64,000 bases of DNA from Artocarpus heterophyllus (GCA_025403435.1 JAJQZP010000045.1:434001-498000); one strand, 5' to 3'; shown: positions 37,186 to 48,875, counted from the first letter of the stretch. Numbers and translations: made by a program. The notes: a model not told the origin generated them from the letters alone.

Positions 37186-37828
37186 GTCATCGCTCTATAA
37201 AGGTTATTTAGTCTTTACTTATTTGAAGCAGTTTTAGCTGATGTTCAACAGTTTGTGTTTTTCTTTTACTCAGAATATTTGCTTTTGTGTTTGAAATAAT
37301 TGTGATTATTAGATTGATACAGTAAGTGTTAATATCTTATTTAATTTATGATTTTCTTAAATATATATATAATAAAATATATTATCTTATCAGACACGTT
37401 ACATACGGTACAGTAATATGTTTGAATTTTGAAAAGCTTATCCAGATATTTCAAGATTTGTGTCTCAAATTTCAAAAGTTCTACGGTATTTGTCGTTTAT
37501 ATTAAATTTCTAGACTTGGTGTATATTTGTCAAAAAGTCTACAGTTGTGTCATGAGGGTCTTTTGTCGAATTGTTCTCAATTGTCAAAAGTTATACAATT
37601 AGAGTCTAATCTTTTTCAAAAAGTGAATCAGATTTTCTATAAACTATCAATCACCTTATCTTACTTTCTTATCCGCACAAGATTTTGTTTAAATCTTTGG
37701 ATTACTTTTTCATTACCTACTCGTCTATCTCTTTAGCCCTTTTTGTATATTTCTCATCTTTAAAATCTCATGTAGAACCCGAAGTCTAAGTGGAGCAGAC
37801 ATTAAGCAACCACTTCTATAAACCAAAT
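37186..37828 (+). other. Spacer between the two retroelement ORFs
   Basis: This is AT-rich and non-coding. An imperfect hairpin (CTTTTGTCGAATTG, loop TTCT, CAATTGTCAAAAG) lies at about 37560-37590. It could hold a promoter, splice signals or nothing functional. Confidence 0.4.
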
Positions 37829-38479
37829 ATGTCTACCTCCCAGTCCACGAAGAAAATAAAGAATGTCTGTGTCTTTTGTGGTTCCAGCCTTGGAAAAGAT
37901 AAAGCTTATTTAGAAGCTGCAAATCACTTAGGGCAAGTCCTAGCACGCAAGAAGATTAACATAATCTATGGGGGTGGTAGTATAAAAATGATGGTAAATA
38001 TGGCACTAGCAGCTAGGTCTAGCGACGCTACTGATGTAAGAATTTGGCCTCATATTCCAGTTGAAGGAAACCTTTGTAAGGAAGCCATAGGTAAGGGAGA
38101 AGGAGTCAGGAGTATCCCTAAAAATTTTAAAGACATAATCTATAATTCTGATGCTTTTATAGCATTACCTGGTGGTCTAGGTACTCTTGAGGAAATATTT
38201 ATAGTTGCTTGTGGGCAATTGTTGGGCTTTTATTCCAAACCTTTGGGACTGCTGAACGTAAAGGGTTTTTATGACGGTCTTTTGAAATTTCTAGATTACG
38301 CTGTGGAAGAAAACATCACTACAGAATCGGAGAGACAAATCTTTGTCATTGCTTCAACAGCTGAGGAATTGATAGATAAAATGCAAATCATACATCCAGA
38401 ATCCGACACTGCAACATCCAAGCTTGAATGGGAAAGGGAAAGCCGGGAGCGGCCAATTGATTTGAATCTCCATCTGTAA
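37829..38479 (+). CDS. Retroelement ORF2: LOG-family (lysine-decarboxylase-like fold) protein
   Basis: The product is 216 residues from the first ATG (37829); a 13-codon upstream extension would need a GTG start. LOG enzymes release active cytokinin base and ribose 5-phosphate from the nucleotide. Family marks are VCVFCGSS (13-20), the loop YGGGS (47-51), DAFIALPGGLGTLEEIF (108-124) and PLGLLNVKGFYDGLL. The length fits a complete LOG protein. Two features are abnormal. After YGGGS the usual Gly-Leu-Met-Gly is IKMMV (52-56). Before DAFIALPGG the conserved M-x-x-R motif with its catalytic arginine is replaced by IPKNFKD (96-102). The Glu pair of the PGGxGTxEE motif remains (E121, E122). Classical activity is therefore doubtful. 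The C-terminal tail ends RPIDLNLHL. It is in sense with the element. Confidence 0.85.
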   Translation: MSTSQSTKKIKNVCVFCGSSLGKDKAYLEAANHLGQVLARKKINIIYGGGSIKMMVNMALAARSSDATDVRIWPHIPVEGNLCKEAIGKGEGVRSIPKNFKDIIYNSDAFIALPGGLGTLEEIFIVACGQLLGFYSKPLGLLNVKGFYDGLLKFLDYAVEENITTESERQIFVIASTAEELIDKMQIIHPESDTATSKLEWERESRERPIDLNLHL

Positions 38480-39434
38480 TCTTTTTGTTTTATCTTTGGC
38501 ATGTAGGCATGTGTGTCCGTATTTCGTGTGTTACGAATAACCGTTTGCCTTGTATTCTGTGTTTCTTGTGGTACGTTGTTGTTCAATCTTTTAGATTCAT
38601 TGAGCCTAATGCCGGGATGGCTGGATACGGAGTACTTGATGCTCTCGAAACGCATCCTTCTTAAGGTCCGATCTTTTGTTTATCGATGTTTTTGTATCCT
38701 CTAAGCATGCATGATATGGATAGCTGGTATACGGAGTGCCTTGTACTCTCGAAACGTATCCGTATTATGTTTGTAATGTGTAATATTCTGTTAATATTAT
38801 GTGGAAGTACCAGAGTCAGTTATGGGGATATTCCATATGAAATATGAGTATATTATTTGGATTGAATGTTTGTGTCATGAGGATAGCTGTTTAATGAAAA
38901 ATATGCCGGGTATGTTTGCAACTCTGAGATTCCGTTTAATATCTCTATGAGTAAGTTTAATGTATAGTTTTGAATAAAAGTGTTTGTGATATATGTTTTA
39001 TGATTATGTTCTAGTTTATTAGTTGAGGTATGAAATCAAATATATTTGACTTTTCCTTACTCAAAAAGGAAAAGGAACCTAAAGATGAAGTATATAAAAT
39101 TTCTCTGGCAATCTCCTTAAATGTGATTGTAAATCACAGTCCATGGACAATGAAGGACTGGAATCATGATATGGTCAATATGTATGCCTGATCAGATTCT
39201 TAGACTATTATACGGTGTTATAAGTTGAAACTTGTCAGAAATACTCTTATTGAGGGATTTAGGAGTAAGATTTATTATGCAAGTAAATAAGTGGAAATAC
39301 GATAACTTAAATTTGAAGGACAAACAACATTAACGGTTTAGACTCGGAATTGGAATCATAATGGAATTAAAATTTTTACTAGTATTGCTAGAATTGAAAT
39401 TTCGAGGACGAAATTTCTTTAAGGGGGGTAGAGC
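38480..39434 (+). other. 3' non-coding region and polypurine tract of the LOG-carrying retroelement
   Basis: No coding frame is supported. An imperfect ~37-bp repeat lies at 38621-38657 and 38724-38761 (TACGGAGT...CTCTCGAAACG(C/T)ATCC). The polypurine tract AAGGGGGGTAGAG (39421-39433) abuts the 3' LTR. Confidence 0.7.
38621..38761 (+). repeat. Imperfect direct repeat in the retroelement 3' region
   Basis: CTGGATACGGAGTACTTGAT (38621) and CTGGTATACGGAGTGCCTTG (from 38723) each continue into CTCTCGAAACG-ATCC. The spacing is about 103 bp. Confidence 0.6.
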
Positions 39435-41793
39435 TGTGACACCCGTTATTCTTCTAACGGGTATTGAGGTAATTAAATTAATTTTTAATGTATAAAAAAA
39501 ATTGCTTCATTTAAATTTATTTTATAATATTTATTTTTATCTATTTTTAAATTTTTTAAAATTCTCCTATATTTATTTAGTATGATTACTAAAAAGCCTT
39601 AGAACTTCTAATAAATCTCAAAAATGTCATATTGGCATTATGTGTGTTAAAGTCTTTAGATGAGACATAAGGATATCTTTTCCAACTACTCTTGACCCTC
39701 ATTTTCTTTATTTCCTCCGTGACATGCTTCAACATGTCTCCTCTATAATTGTTTCTATCACTTCTCTTCAAAGATTTCATCTTTTCTTCCTTTCTCTTCC
39801 ACGGTTCCCACACTCTTCTTCTCATTTCTTTGCTGAAGCAAAATACTTAGAGAACTTCTTCAAGGCTGCCATAAAAATCAGCCACCATCACCTCCATTTG
39901 AGCAAGAATTTCAGTCATACCGAAGTAAAGGAACCTGTTTTGAAGCCATTTCAAGCTTCCAACTAACCATAATCCGAGGTTAGAATCTTATGAACAAATT
40001 TAGTCTTTCATTTATAAATTTTCTTTTATACTAAAGGATTATTCAAATTTGCGTTCTTAAACCTAAGTATATGTTTGTTGCTATTTTGGAGCATATGTAT
40101 GAAGTCTAAGTGTATATGCCCTAGACAGAAAATTTATATTGTTAAACTTTGTAATACCTCTATGGGCAGTGGTTATTTCTTGAAATTCTAAGATTAAATT
40201 AAAATGAATTTTATGAATTGGTTTGCATATTTGAAAAGTAGCATCCTAGGCTTTCTAACGAGCTATCATAAACCTAAATCGGAGTTGTATTTTATTTTCT
40301 AAGAATTATTTAATTTTTGTATTGGAAACTAGTAAATCTACCAGTTTGTTATGGTATACCAGCTGCTAACCTGAACCAAGAACCCATCTTTGCTCACCAC
40401 CTAATTCTTTAATGTCTTGCAACCTTTCCAATATTATCCTAAGTGATTGATGAATCTTATTAGGGACTAAAACATATAGATTACTTGTTCACATTTTATA
40501 TTGTGTTAAGACAAAAATTGTTTACTGTGGTATTCAAAAGAGATTTATATAAAAGCTTTAATGACATACTAGTAAGATAAGTTTACACATGATTTATTTA
40601 TGAATGTAGTTGTATGTTGTGCTTTAGTTTTAATTGTCCTTATGCACGCCTTAGGATCAAGGGAGTATGGAGCTAACATTAACTGATTCCAGGATTAAAA
40701 GATTGTTGATAAGCTTGAAAGGTAGGGATTCTATTACTCATCTTTTGTGAGGTTTTTATAGAATTAAAATTGATTGTTTTGCCGCAATATATATATATCT
40801 ATGTTGAACTGATATTATATGTGTATCACATATGAAACTATGACATGGACTCGTCTTGTATTGTACGGCGAGGAACATAATGAATTGACACATGTTATAA
40901 ATTGAGAAGCATGGTTAGGAAAATTAACTCTATTAATAATGATTTAATATAGAGAAATTGTGAGACATGAAAAGGGCGACGGTTACGTCCTTGGGCATGA
41001 ATACCCTAAAAGGTAAAATAGGGGGAAGGTGATGACGCTTCCTTGGGTTGAAAGTCCCAGAACACACTGTACAGGAATCGATTTGGTGAGGACTCGGGGC
41101 TTGATGTCCCCTCACCGGAACACCCTTGGAATGTTTATAGGGTGATCAAGTGCGCCCATTTGGGTTTCGATGAGTTGAGTGATACTCAATTTAACATGGA
41201 TACCTAGGAACAATGATGATTGGTAATATTTGTATAAATGTGTAATTATGACACTTGGTAATGATTAACTACGGTATCCATAAGATGTGATCATAATAAA
41301 CCTCATAATCTGGAATATGATGTAACTTATTAACCATGCAGATTTTAATGTGGTAATGATAAAAACCTAAAGGTGAGTAATGGCTTTCTCTACTGAGCAT
41401 AGTGTTGCTCATTCCCTTATGTTTATATCTTTTCAGGACTCACTAAGTGTGAGGTGGCTACGAGAAATATAGTTGAGGAAGTGATGTAACTATATTACAT
41501 TGGGACTGCTTCAATCGTTGAGAATGTTCTTCATGATAATGTAAGCATCAATTGTTACTTTCTGTGACTGTATAACAATGTGTTGAGGGTTAAAATGATG
41601 ATGACAACAGTTTATATTATTAAATTTAAGGTGCTACATTAAACTGTGGTTTATTTGTCGTTTATATTTTTATTTTTGAGTTGAGAGTTTTCATTTAAGT
41701 CCCGGGCAAATTTTATTTTTAAGGTTTTACTTTTATTATTTATTTTTATTTTATCTCATTAAAAACTGTTAACCCCCATATAGGGGCGTTACA
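39435..41793 (+). repeat. 3' LTR of the LOG-carrying retroelement
   Basis: Same length and boundaries as 32921-35279, ending GGGGCGTTACA and followed by the duplicated AGTGC (41794-41798). Confidence 0.95.
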
Positions 41794-41798
41794 AGTGC

Positions 41799-42609
41799 AA
41801 AACAAAAAGCTGCTTAAAGTCTCACCAGCTATAGTTTTTAAACCAAATTTTTTAGTTCAAACCGTTTTACTAAACACCTAATTGAATTTTAAACTAATAA
41901 GGATAATTACATAATTATACCTCCTAGTTTTAAGTATTTCTTAATTTATCTCTCTGTTTTTAAAAACTACAAAAATATCTCTTGAATTTAAAAACTTATT
42001 TTAATTTCATCAATGTGAATAGAAAAAATGAGCAAAAAAAATAATTACCCTTTAAAAGTTATGAAAAATATTTTATAGATTTTAAAAACATAAAATATCA
42101 TAAAACAAAATATCAAATTTCAAAAAAAGGCTTATAAGTTATTTGATGTTAGGAAAATTTGAAAAATATGTCACAATAAGGAAAATATATTTCAAAAACA
42201 AATTGATCTAATTAAGGGTATTTTTAGACTTTATTTAGGAAACACGTTAGTAATAATTTAATTGTTACACTATAAAGTTCTCATATACTATAGTGAAAAA
42301 CAAAAGTTTGTTACAGTGTAAAACTCTTACATGTTACAAGGTTTATGTTCCAAAGTGCTTCCAAAATAAACTTTTATTTTATCTTCATCTTTTTTATGTC
42401 TAAAAGTCTACGGGAGATACGATTGAAACAAATTATTCAAATTTAAAAATATCTTTATAGTCTGTAAAAATAGAAGATAAATTAAAAAATACCTAAAACT
42501 AGAGGGTAGGGTTATTTAATTAACCTACAGTAAATTAAGTTGACGTTTATGAAATTATCCCTTTTTTTTTTAAAGATTTTTTCCTGAACGTGTTAAGAAT
42601 AATTTATTT
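41799..42609. other. AT-rich spacer between the retroelement and the KEA gene
   Basis: No coding or recognisable repeat content was seen. The right end leads into the KEA promoter. Confidence 0.45.
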
Positions 42610-43274
42610 GTATTTTCCCCCTTCTCAAGCGGAGAGTGTCTGAGAGGTGAAGGAGAGAGAGCAGGAGTGGACTCGGTTGGTTTAATTTTCTATCACTCTC
42701 TCGGGAGCCAAACAAGACTCGCGAAAGAGCTACCGTCGATTCGGTTTTCAGTTCCGCCATTTTCTATCCAATCTTTCTCCAACTCCGTCTTCGATTTCTC
42801 AGCTCCAAAAATCTTGTTTTTTTTTTTTCCCCATTTTTAGCTTCTTCTGATCGGTTCGTCCGTCTCCTTCACAAACATACAAAATGTATGCACTTACAAT
42901 AATCGCTTTAATCTATATATTTGTATACACAATATATTTATATCTTTATACAATTATTACAGGTTGTTGTAATTTATTTACATGAACGATTTCATATGCC
43001 TTCTGTGTTGAATGTTACTGTTTTGCGCTGATTCTTCTGTACGTGAAATATATATATATATATATATATATTAATAGTTTTAGGGTTAAAGATATTTTTT
43101 TTTCAATTTTTTATTTGTTTTTCTCGATGTTGTTGTAATTGGTTTTGGTATTAATAGAGGTAATTACGGTTTTGTGCATTTTAGGTTTGATCAAATGCCC
43201 CTGAGAAGTGAGAGTTTATGAAATGGGTTACATATAGTGTTACTTAGTAGGTTTGTTCATACGATTGGGAGATT
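42610..43274 (+). promoter_or_regulatory. Putative KEA promoter/5' UTR
   Basis: A less AT-rich, GA-rich leader (GGAGAGTGTCTGAGAGGTGA at about 42630) and a CT-rich stretch to about 42860 suggest the transcribed leader. An AT-rich part with an (AT)n run (43048-43071) before the ATG may be a 5' UTR intron. Exact boundaries are not determined. Confidence 0.4.
43048..43071. repeat. (AT)n microsatellite upstream of KEA
   Basis: About twelve AT dinucleotides. Confidence 0.9.
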
Positions 43275-46200
43275 ATGGATCTCGTGTGTAGTCTTCGGCA
43301 GCCATATATGTTATGCAGTGGTAAAGGGGCGAGCCGTAAAACATTTGACCGTTTTGATTCTCACATCTTGTTGAGAAGTAGATATTTTAGTTGCAATGTT
43401 TGGGGTAATTCGAGGACCAGTAAGAAGGTGAAGAAAATCATGAGTTTGAATGGTTTTGAGAATGCAAGTTTGGCTGCTAGAGAGAAATTTGATGCTCATC
43501 GTCTAATTAGTTTAGATCGTAGGACATCGTTGTTTTGTAGTTTCCAAGGTGCTTTTGGAGGGAGAAGAGCAGTTTGGTCACGGTGTCAGGACAATGATTC
43601 TTTAGCATATGTAAATGGAAATGGGCCAAATGCAGAATTCTTGGAAAGTAGTGATGAATCAGGGAGGGAGACTGATCATGGAGGCAAGTTGAGTGGGTCT
43701 AGAGAAGAAGGGGGAGAACGAGAAGGAGAAAAGGAGGTACCTAGTCTGGATGAATTGAGGGAACTGCTGCAAAAGACCATTACAGAATTGGAAGTTGCAC
43801 GGCTCAACAGCACGACGTTTGAGGACAAGGCGCAGAGAATATCAGAAGCTGCAATAGCGCTGCAGGATGAAGCAACGAATGCTTGGACTAATGTTAATTC
43901 AACCCTTGATAACCTTCAGCAGATTGTGAATGAAGAATCTGTTGCAAAAGAAGCTGTCCAGAAAGCGACAATGGCTCTTTCATTAGCAGAGGCGAGGCTT
44001 CAGGTGGCGGTAGAATCTTTAGAGGCTGCAAAAGGTGGGACTGAATCTCCAGACACTTCAGGAGAAAGTGGGCGTCAAAGAGATGCTACAGAAGATGAAA
44101 GAGCTCTTTTGGATGCTCAGGAAGATATTCGGGAATGCCAGGTGAATTTGGCAAATTGCGAGGCAGAACTCAAGCGGTTACAGAGTAAAAGGGAGGAGTT
44201 GCAGAAAGAAGTGGACAGGTTGAATGAGATTGCAGAGAAAACGCAGCTGGATGCTTTGAAAGCTGAGGAAGAAGTGGCAAACATAATGCTTTTGGCTGAG
44301 CAAGCTGTTGCATTTGAGCTGGAGGCTACACAATGTGTGAATGACGCGGAAATTGCATTGCAAAAGGCAGGGAAGACTCTTACTAGCTCTAATGTTGATA
44401 TCACAGAAACAGATCAAGGGCAGTTGTTAAGCGATGATACTACTCCTCAGGAGGAGGAAAGAGTGATTCAAGGAAGTTCTGAAGACATCTCTGTTCAAGG
44501 GGACAGAGATGTGATGATAGATGGCGATTTTTCAGTTGTCAAGACTTTATCAGATAGCTTATTTGAAAAAACCAGCCAGAGTTCTGAAGAACTAGATCAA
44601 ACTCAATATATGAGTGATCATGAGAACGGAAAGTTAACTTTAGACTCTCAGAAAGAAGCTGATGCAGAAGCAGAAAAATCAAAGAATGTCGTTCAATCTA
44701 AAAAGCAGGAAAGTCAAAAGGATCTGACTAAGGAGAGTGCATCCTCGAGTGCTCCCAAAGCATTATTGAAGAAATCTTCTCGATTCTTTTCTGCATCATT
44801 CTTCTCTTTTACGGTAGACGGGACAGAGTTGACACCAGCATCTGTCTTTCATGGTGTTATGGAGTCCATGAGGAATCAATGGCCCAAGCTCATTTTCGGG
44901 CTTGTGCTATTTGGAGCAGGGTATGTTTTTGATGCATCTCTCTATTACTTGATTTGCTATTTCTTTAATAGAAAAAGAACAGAAGAAAGAGATATAAAGT
45001 TTGCATGCCGAATTGATTTGCATTGTCTCCAATAATTATTTGATATAATGTTGTGCTGGATATGGAGTCATTCTAGATCTAGAAGAGAATTTTTTTTTTT
45101 CTGCTCAACGTTGCATTGTTTTTGCCTAGTTCTTCGACGTGTGTCAAACTTACTTTGAGGCTGATATAAATGCAACATCAATCGTGGGTAATATACAATT
45201 ATGAAGTTCCCCGTACTTTTCCTCTCTTTAAGATTTCTCCTTTAATTGACCATGAAATGGCATGAAGATATGATAACATAAAGGAGCCTTTGCTTAACAT
45301 GCTTTGTTACTTATCAGTGTTTTTATTTCTTGCCAAATCGATTAAGAAGCTATTAGTTTTTCCCTTGTAGTGTAAACTTTGTCCAGGATTGTTTTTCTTC
45401 CTCAGTTCCTGACAAAGGCTTCTATAATCTTTTGTCTTTTCATGAAGCTCTTAAGTACTAGATTGTCGTAATTTAAGATTTGCCTTAAATTATCCAAGAT
45501 GCTGTAATTTATGACAGCGTCACCTTTTATGGAAATCGAGCGGAATGGAGTTCTCAGCTGCTACAACAGCCGGATGTCATCTCCACTAGCGTTGAAGAAG
45601 TCTCATTAAGTGCAAAGCCCATAGTTCGACAATTACGGAAGATTCCCAAAAGAATTAAAAAATTGATTGCGATGCTCCCTCATCAGGAGGTATGCTGTCT
45701 GTTACTAAATTGTTTCTACATTTTTTTTTCTTATCTTCAGTATATTGTCTCCTGTCTAATCTGATCCTTTATTATATTATTTTCAGGTGAATGAGGAGGA
45801 AGCCTCCCTTTTTGACGTGTTATGGTTATTGCTAGCAAGTGTAATATTTGTGCCTACATTTCAGAAAATCCCCGGGGGTAAATGATTTTATCTTTGCTCA
45901 ATGTATAGTTTTAGGTATGGGTCTTAGCTGAAATAAAGTTGGTTACGTTATGAATGCAATTTTCGGTTTTGATGAAGAAAAAATGTTCTTCCTTTATGAA
46001 AGCGCACTCTGCATCTAGCTAATTGGTAAAAAATTTTCTTTTTATTCCCAAACTATAATTTTTCCTTTCTTTGATGGTGTATCTTTTGTATACTGCAATT
46101 TGTAGGTAGTCCTGTTCTTGGGTATCTTGCTGCTGGCATCTTAATTGGGCCTTATGGTCTGTCCATAATACGTCATGTACATGGGACAAAAGCAATTGCT

Positions 46201-48875
46201 GAATTCGGAGTTGTCTTCCTTCTGTTCAATATTGGCCTTGAGGTGGATACTATTCTATTGAGATATGCTTCTTTATCTTCTTCTTTTGAATTTTGACATG
46301 CACAACTCTGAAATTATGTACCCTTTCTCTTATGAGTGAAAAGTACTAGCACTAGGCCTAGCTACTAATACTTTTTTCATTTGTTAGCTCTCTGTTGAAA
46401 GGTTGAGTTCCATGAAGAAATATGTTTTTGGATTAGGCTCTGCCCAGGTGATTTTATTTTATTTTTTATCATAAAGTTTTGTTTCTAGCAATTATCTAAC
46501 TTTTCTTCAATGATACGGTTTGCAATTTTGGAATCATAATCCTGTAAAAGATAATCATGTAAATGCAGGTGTTGGTGACAGCCGTGGTGGTTGGCTTGGT
46601 TGCTCATTATGTTTGTGGACAGCCTGTTTCTGCTGCAATTGTCATTGGCAATGGCTTGGCTTTATCATCCACTGCAGTTGTCTTGCAGGTACTGGTTATA
46701 AGCAAGTTTAGCAAATATATTTCTTATATTCTGATCTAAAATCCACTCTTTCACTGCATTAAACTTCCTTTCGTCAGTGAAACAGTTGTCATGTAGCTCG
46801 ATTTTTGTTGTAGGGTCCAACAGTCAAGTTGTTAACATCCTTGTTCAGGGCCGCAAAAGGAATTAATTTGCATGTCTTATTCTGCAGGTGCTACAAGAAC
46901 GGGGTGAAAGCACATCACGTCATGGACGTGCTACATTTTCTGTGTTACTTTTTCAGGTTATTATAGTGTTTTAAAGGTTTAAGGAACTATGTATTCGGTA
47001 GGAAGTTAAGAATGTGATTTTAACATGTCTCCTCAGTGCCATTGTTGTATGTTGTCCTGCCACGTGCACTTTCTGTTTTTATGCTTGGATTGATGTGTTA
47101 TTTATCATTGTTCAGGTTTTAAACTTTGCAGTTATCTTAACTATTGCTAGGAATATGCCTCCATTTGAAAGTTATACTGAGCTTCTCTTTGTACTTAAGT
47201 TTTGCTGGTATATCTTCTCCTGCAGCCAGAATTACTTAAATCTTCTTATATTTGCTTCTTTTCAGGATCTGGCGGTCGTGGTTCTGCTTATACTTATACC
47301 TCTTATCTCACCAAATTCATCCAAAGGAGGGGTAATATCACTTTAAATTTTGTGTTTCCTACTTTTTACAGGTGGTGATACTTTTTGTTATCCCTTGTCA
47401 AAGGATTTTTGATGGTATTATTAGCTTTCCATACTTCGATTTCATACTAACCCGCAATGCTTAAGACACATTAGGTTACAGGCCTTTGAAGAGCAAGTCT
47501 ACAGTGTTAATATGATCATATTAGTTTCGGGAAGCTGCCATATATTTAATTTGTTAATCAAATAAGTATTAAGTTAGTATCATGTCCCTGGATTGTCATA
47601 TAAGTGTTTCTGACATAGTATGAACAACTAAGAAACATTTGATTGCATTCTAAGAAGTTATATAGCAAGGTAAAGCCTATCTGGTACGTTAAAAAGTGGA
47701 TATCAATGACAATGCAATAATCAACCCTTAACTTTATCTCCTGCTTTTTAGGTTGGTTTTCAAGCCATTGCTGAAGCTCTTGGACTTGCTGCCGTAAAAG
47801 CTGTAGTTGCCATCAGCGCTATTATTGCTGGTGGACGCTTGGTATGTCTTCAATATAAAAGGCATCGTTTTCATGGCTATAAAATTTTTAATTGGGAGTG
47901 TGCCTTTTTATGCGATTAAATCTTTTTGTTCCACTTTCCCATTTTAGCAAGATAAGGTGCCCCAGTGCATTGATCGGAATCTATGATGATATGCATGATT
48001 GTATGGATGGTTTTAAGTAATACTTCTAATTAACCATATAATTATAGCATGTCTTGCTGAACACTGGCATTAATTGTTCGTAAGTAAGTTTAATTGCACC
48101 CTGAACTAAAACTTGAGTGACATCCATATTTGATTTTTTAATGAGAAACTGAATATCTCTTTAAATTTAGCAAACTTTTTTCTAGTATGCAGAAACTTGA
48201 CATAATGATATTTGTGATCGCTACTATCTTGGAATTTTTACAAAGGAAAAAAAAATCTTGGTATATTTGCAAAACTTCTTTATAAATAACAATGTTGGTA
48301 TATTTGCAAAACTTCTTTTGCATTTGTGTTGATCAGATCTAATTAGTGACTGTTCTAGACTGAAACTTGTGTAATATCCCTGATGAGGGCTAGGGAAAGT
48401 GGGTGGGGAATGTGAATAAACATGCGATGCAAATATTCCTTTCCACTCATCTTACTAGGATTTTAAATGACGAACTCTTGTTTTTAATCTCGTCATCTTC
48501 ATTATTGTGACGTGCACATTTTTCTTTTGTCGAAAACTTCCTTTTGTGTGCTTTTTGCAGCTGCTTCGACCAATTTATAAGCAAATTGCAGAAAATCAAA
48601 ATGCGGAGATCTTCTCTGCGAACACATTGCTTGTTATTCTGGGAACTAGTCTTCTTACTGCTAGGGTACTGGCATTTGTAAAATTACATTCTGTTCATAA
48701 TTCTATGGAGTTACATAATTACTATCTCTATCATTCTCTTAAACAGGCTGGACTTTCCATGGCATTGGGAGCATTTTTGGCTGGTTTACTTCTTGCAGAA
48801 ACTGAGTTTTCCTTGCAGGTTGAATCAGACATTGCTCCATATCGGGGCCTTTTATTAGGCCTCTTTTTCATGACG
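43275..48875 (+). CDS. KEA2: Chloroplast K+ efflux antiporter KEA1/KEA2-like, 3' end outside window
   Basis: Eleven coding exons were traced: 43275-44920, 45518-45689, 45787-45877, 46106-46242, 46388-46447, 46569-46688, 46888-46956, 47266-47331, 47752-47841, 48561-48665 and 48747-48875. They give 895 codons in frame with consistent phases. A Ser/Arg-rich N-terminus fits a plastid transit peptide. An acidic stretch and a long coiled-coil (about residues 150-370) follow, as in KEA1/KEA2, then the first hydrophobic segment (WPKLIFGLVLFGAG, about 535-548). The CPA2 antiporter domain starts near residue 610: GYLAAGILIGPYGLS, FLLFNIGLELSVERL, LALSSTAVVLQ, and LLFQ|DLAVVVLL with the likely ion-binding Asp at 766. 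The family's remaining ~300 residues (last helices and the NAD-binding KTN domain) are not in the window. KEA1/2 exchange K+ and H+ at the inner envelope. The next intron is filled with nested retroelements. KEA1 versus KEA2 cannot be decided. Confidence 0.9.

Larger units (their letters stand above)
32921..41793 (+). mobile_element. Non-autonomous gypsy-type LTR retroelement carrying two foreign-type ORFs
   Basis: The LTRs are 32921-35279 and 39435-41793, each 2,359 bp and offset by exactly 6,514 bp, flanked by AGTGC (32916-32920 and 41794-41798). A primer site TGGTATCAGAGC (35287-35298) matches initiator tRNA-Met. The tail GAGGACGAAATTTC then CTTTAAGGGGGGTAGAGC precedes the 3' LTR. LTR start TGTGACACCC, this primer site and the polypurine context fit the Tekay/Del chromovirus group. 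The 4,155-bp interior has no gag, protease, reverse transcriptase, RNase H or integrase. It holds two sense ORFs (36664-37185 and 37829-38479) separated by AT-rich DNA. Mobility must depend on enzymes from another element. Confidence 0.9.

Noticed and set aside
37790..37828. Longer LOG-like protein starting at 37790
   Set aside because: The codon there is GTG; the first ATG at 37829 gives a standard LOG N-terminus.
38296..38655. 119-codon minus-strand frame over the LOG-like ORF
   Set aside because: Antisense shadow of a well-supported sense ORF.
44921..45035. C-terminal extension of KEA exon 1 to a stop at 45035
   Set aside because: It is read-through past a good donor (GG|GTATG); the antiporter continues in frame from 45518.
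47014..47346. 110-codon frame as a separate membrane protein
   Set aside because: Its last part is KEA exon 8 (47266-47331); the rest is intron with hydrophobic low-complexity translation.
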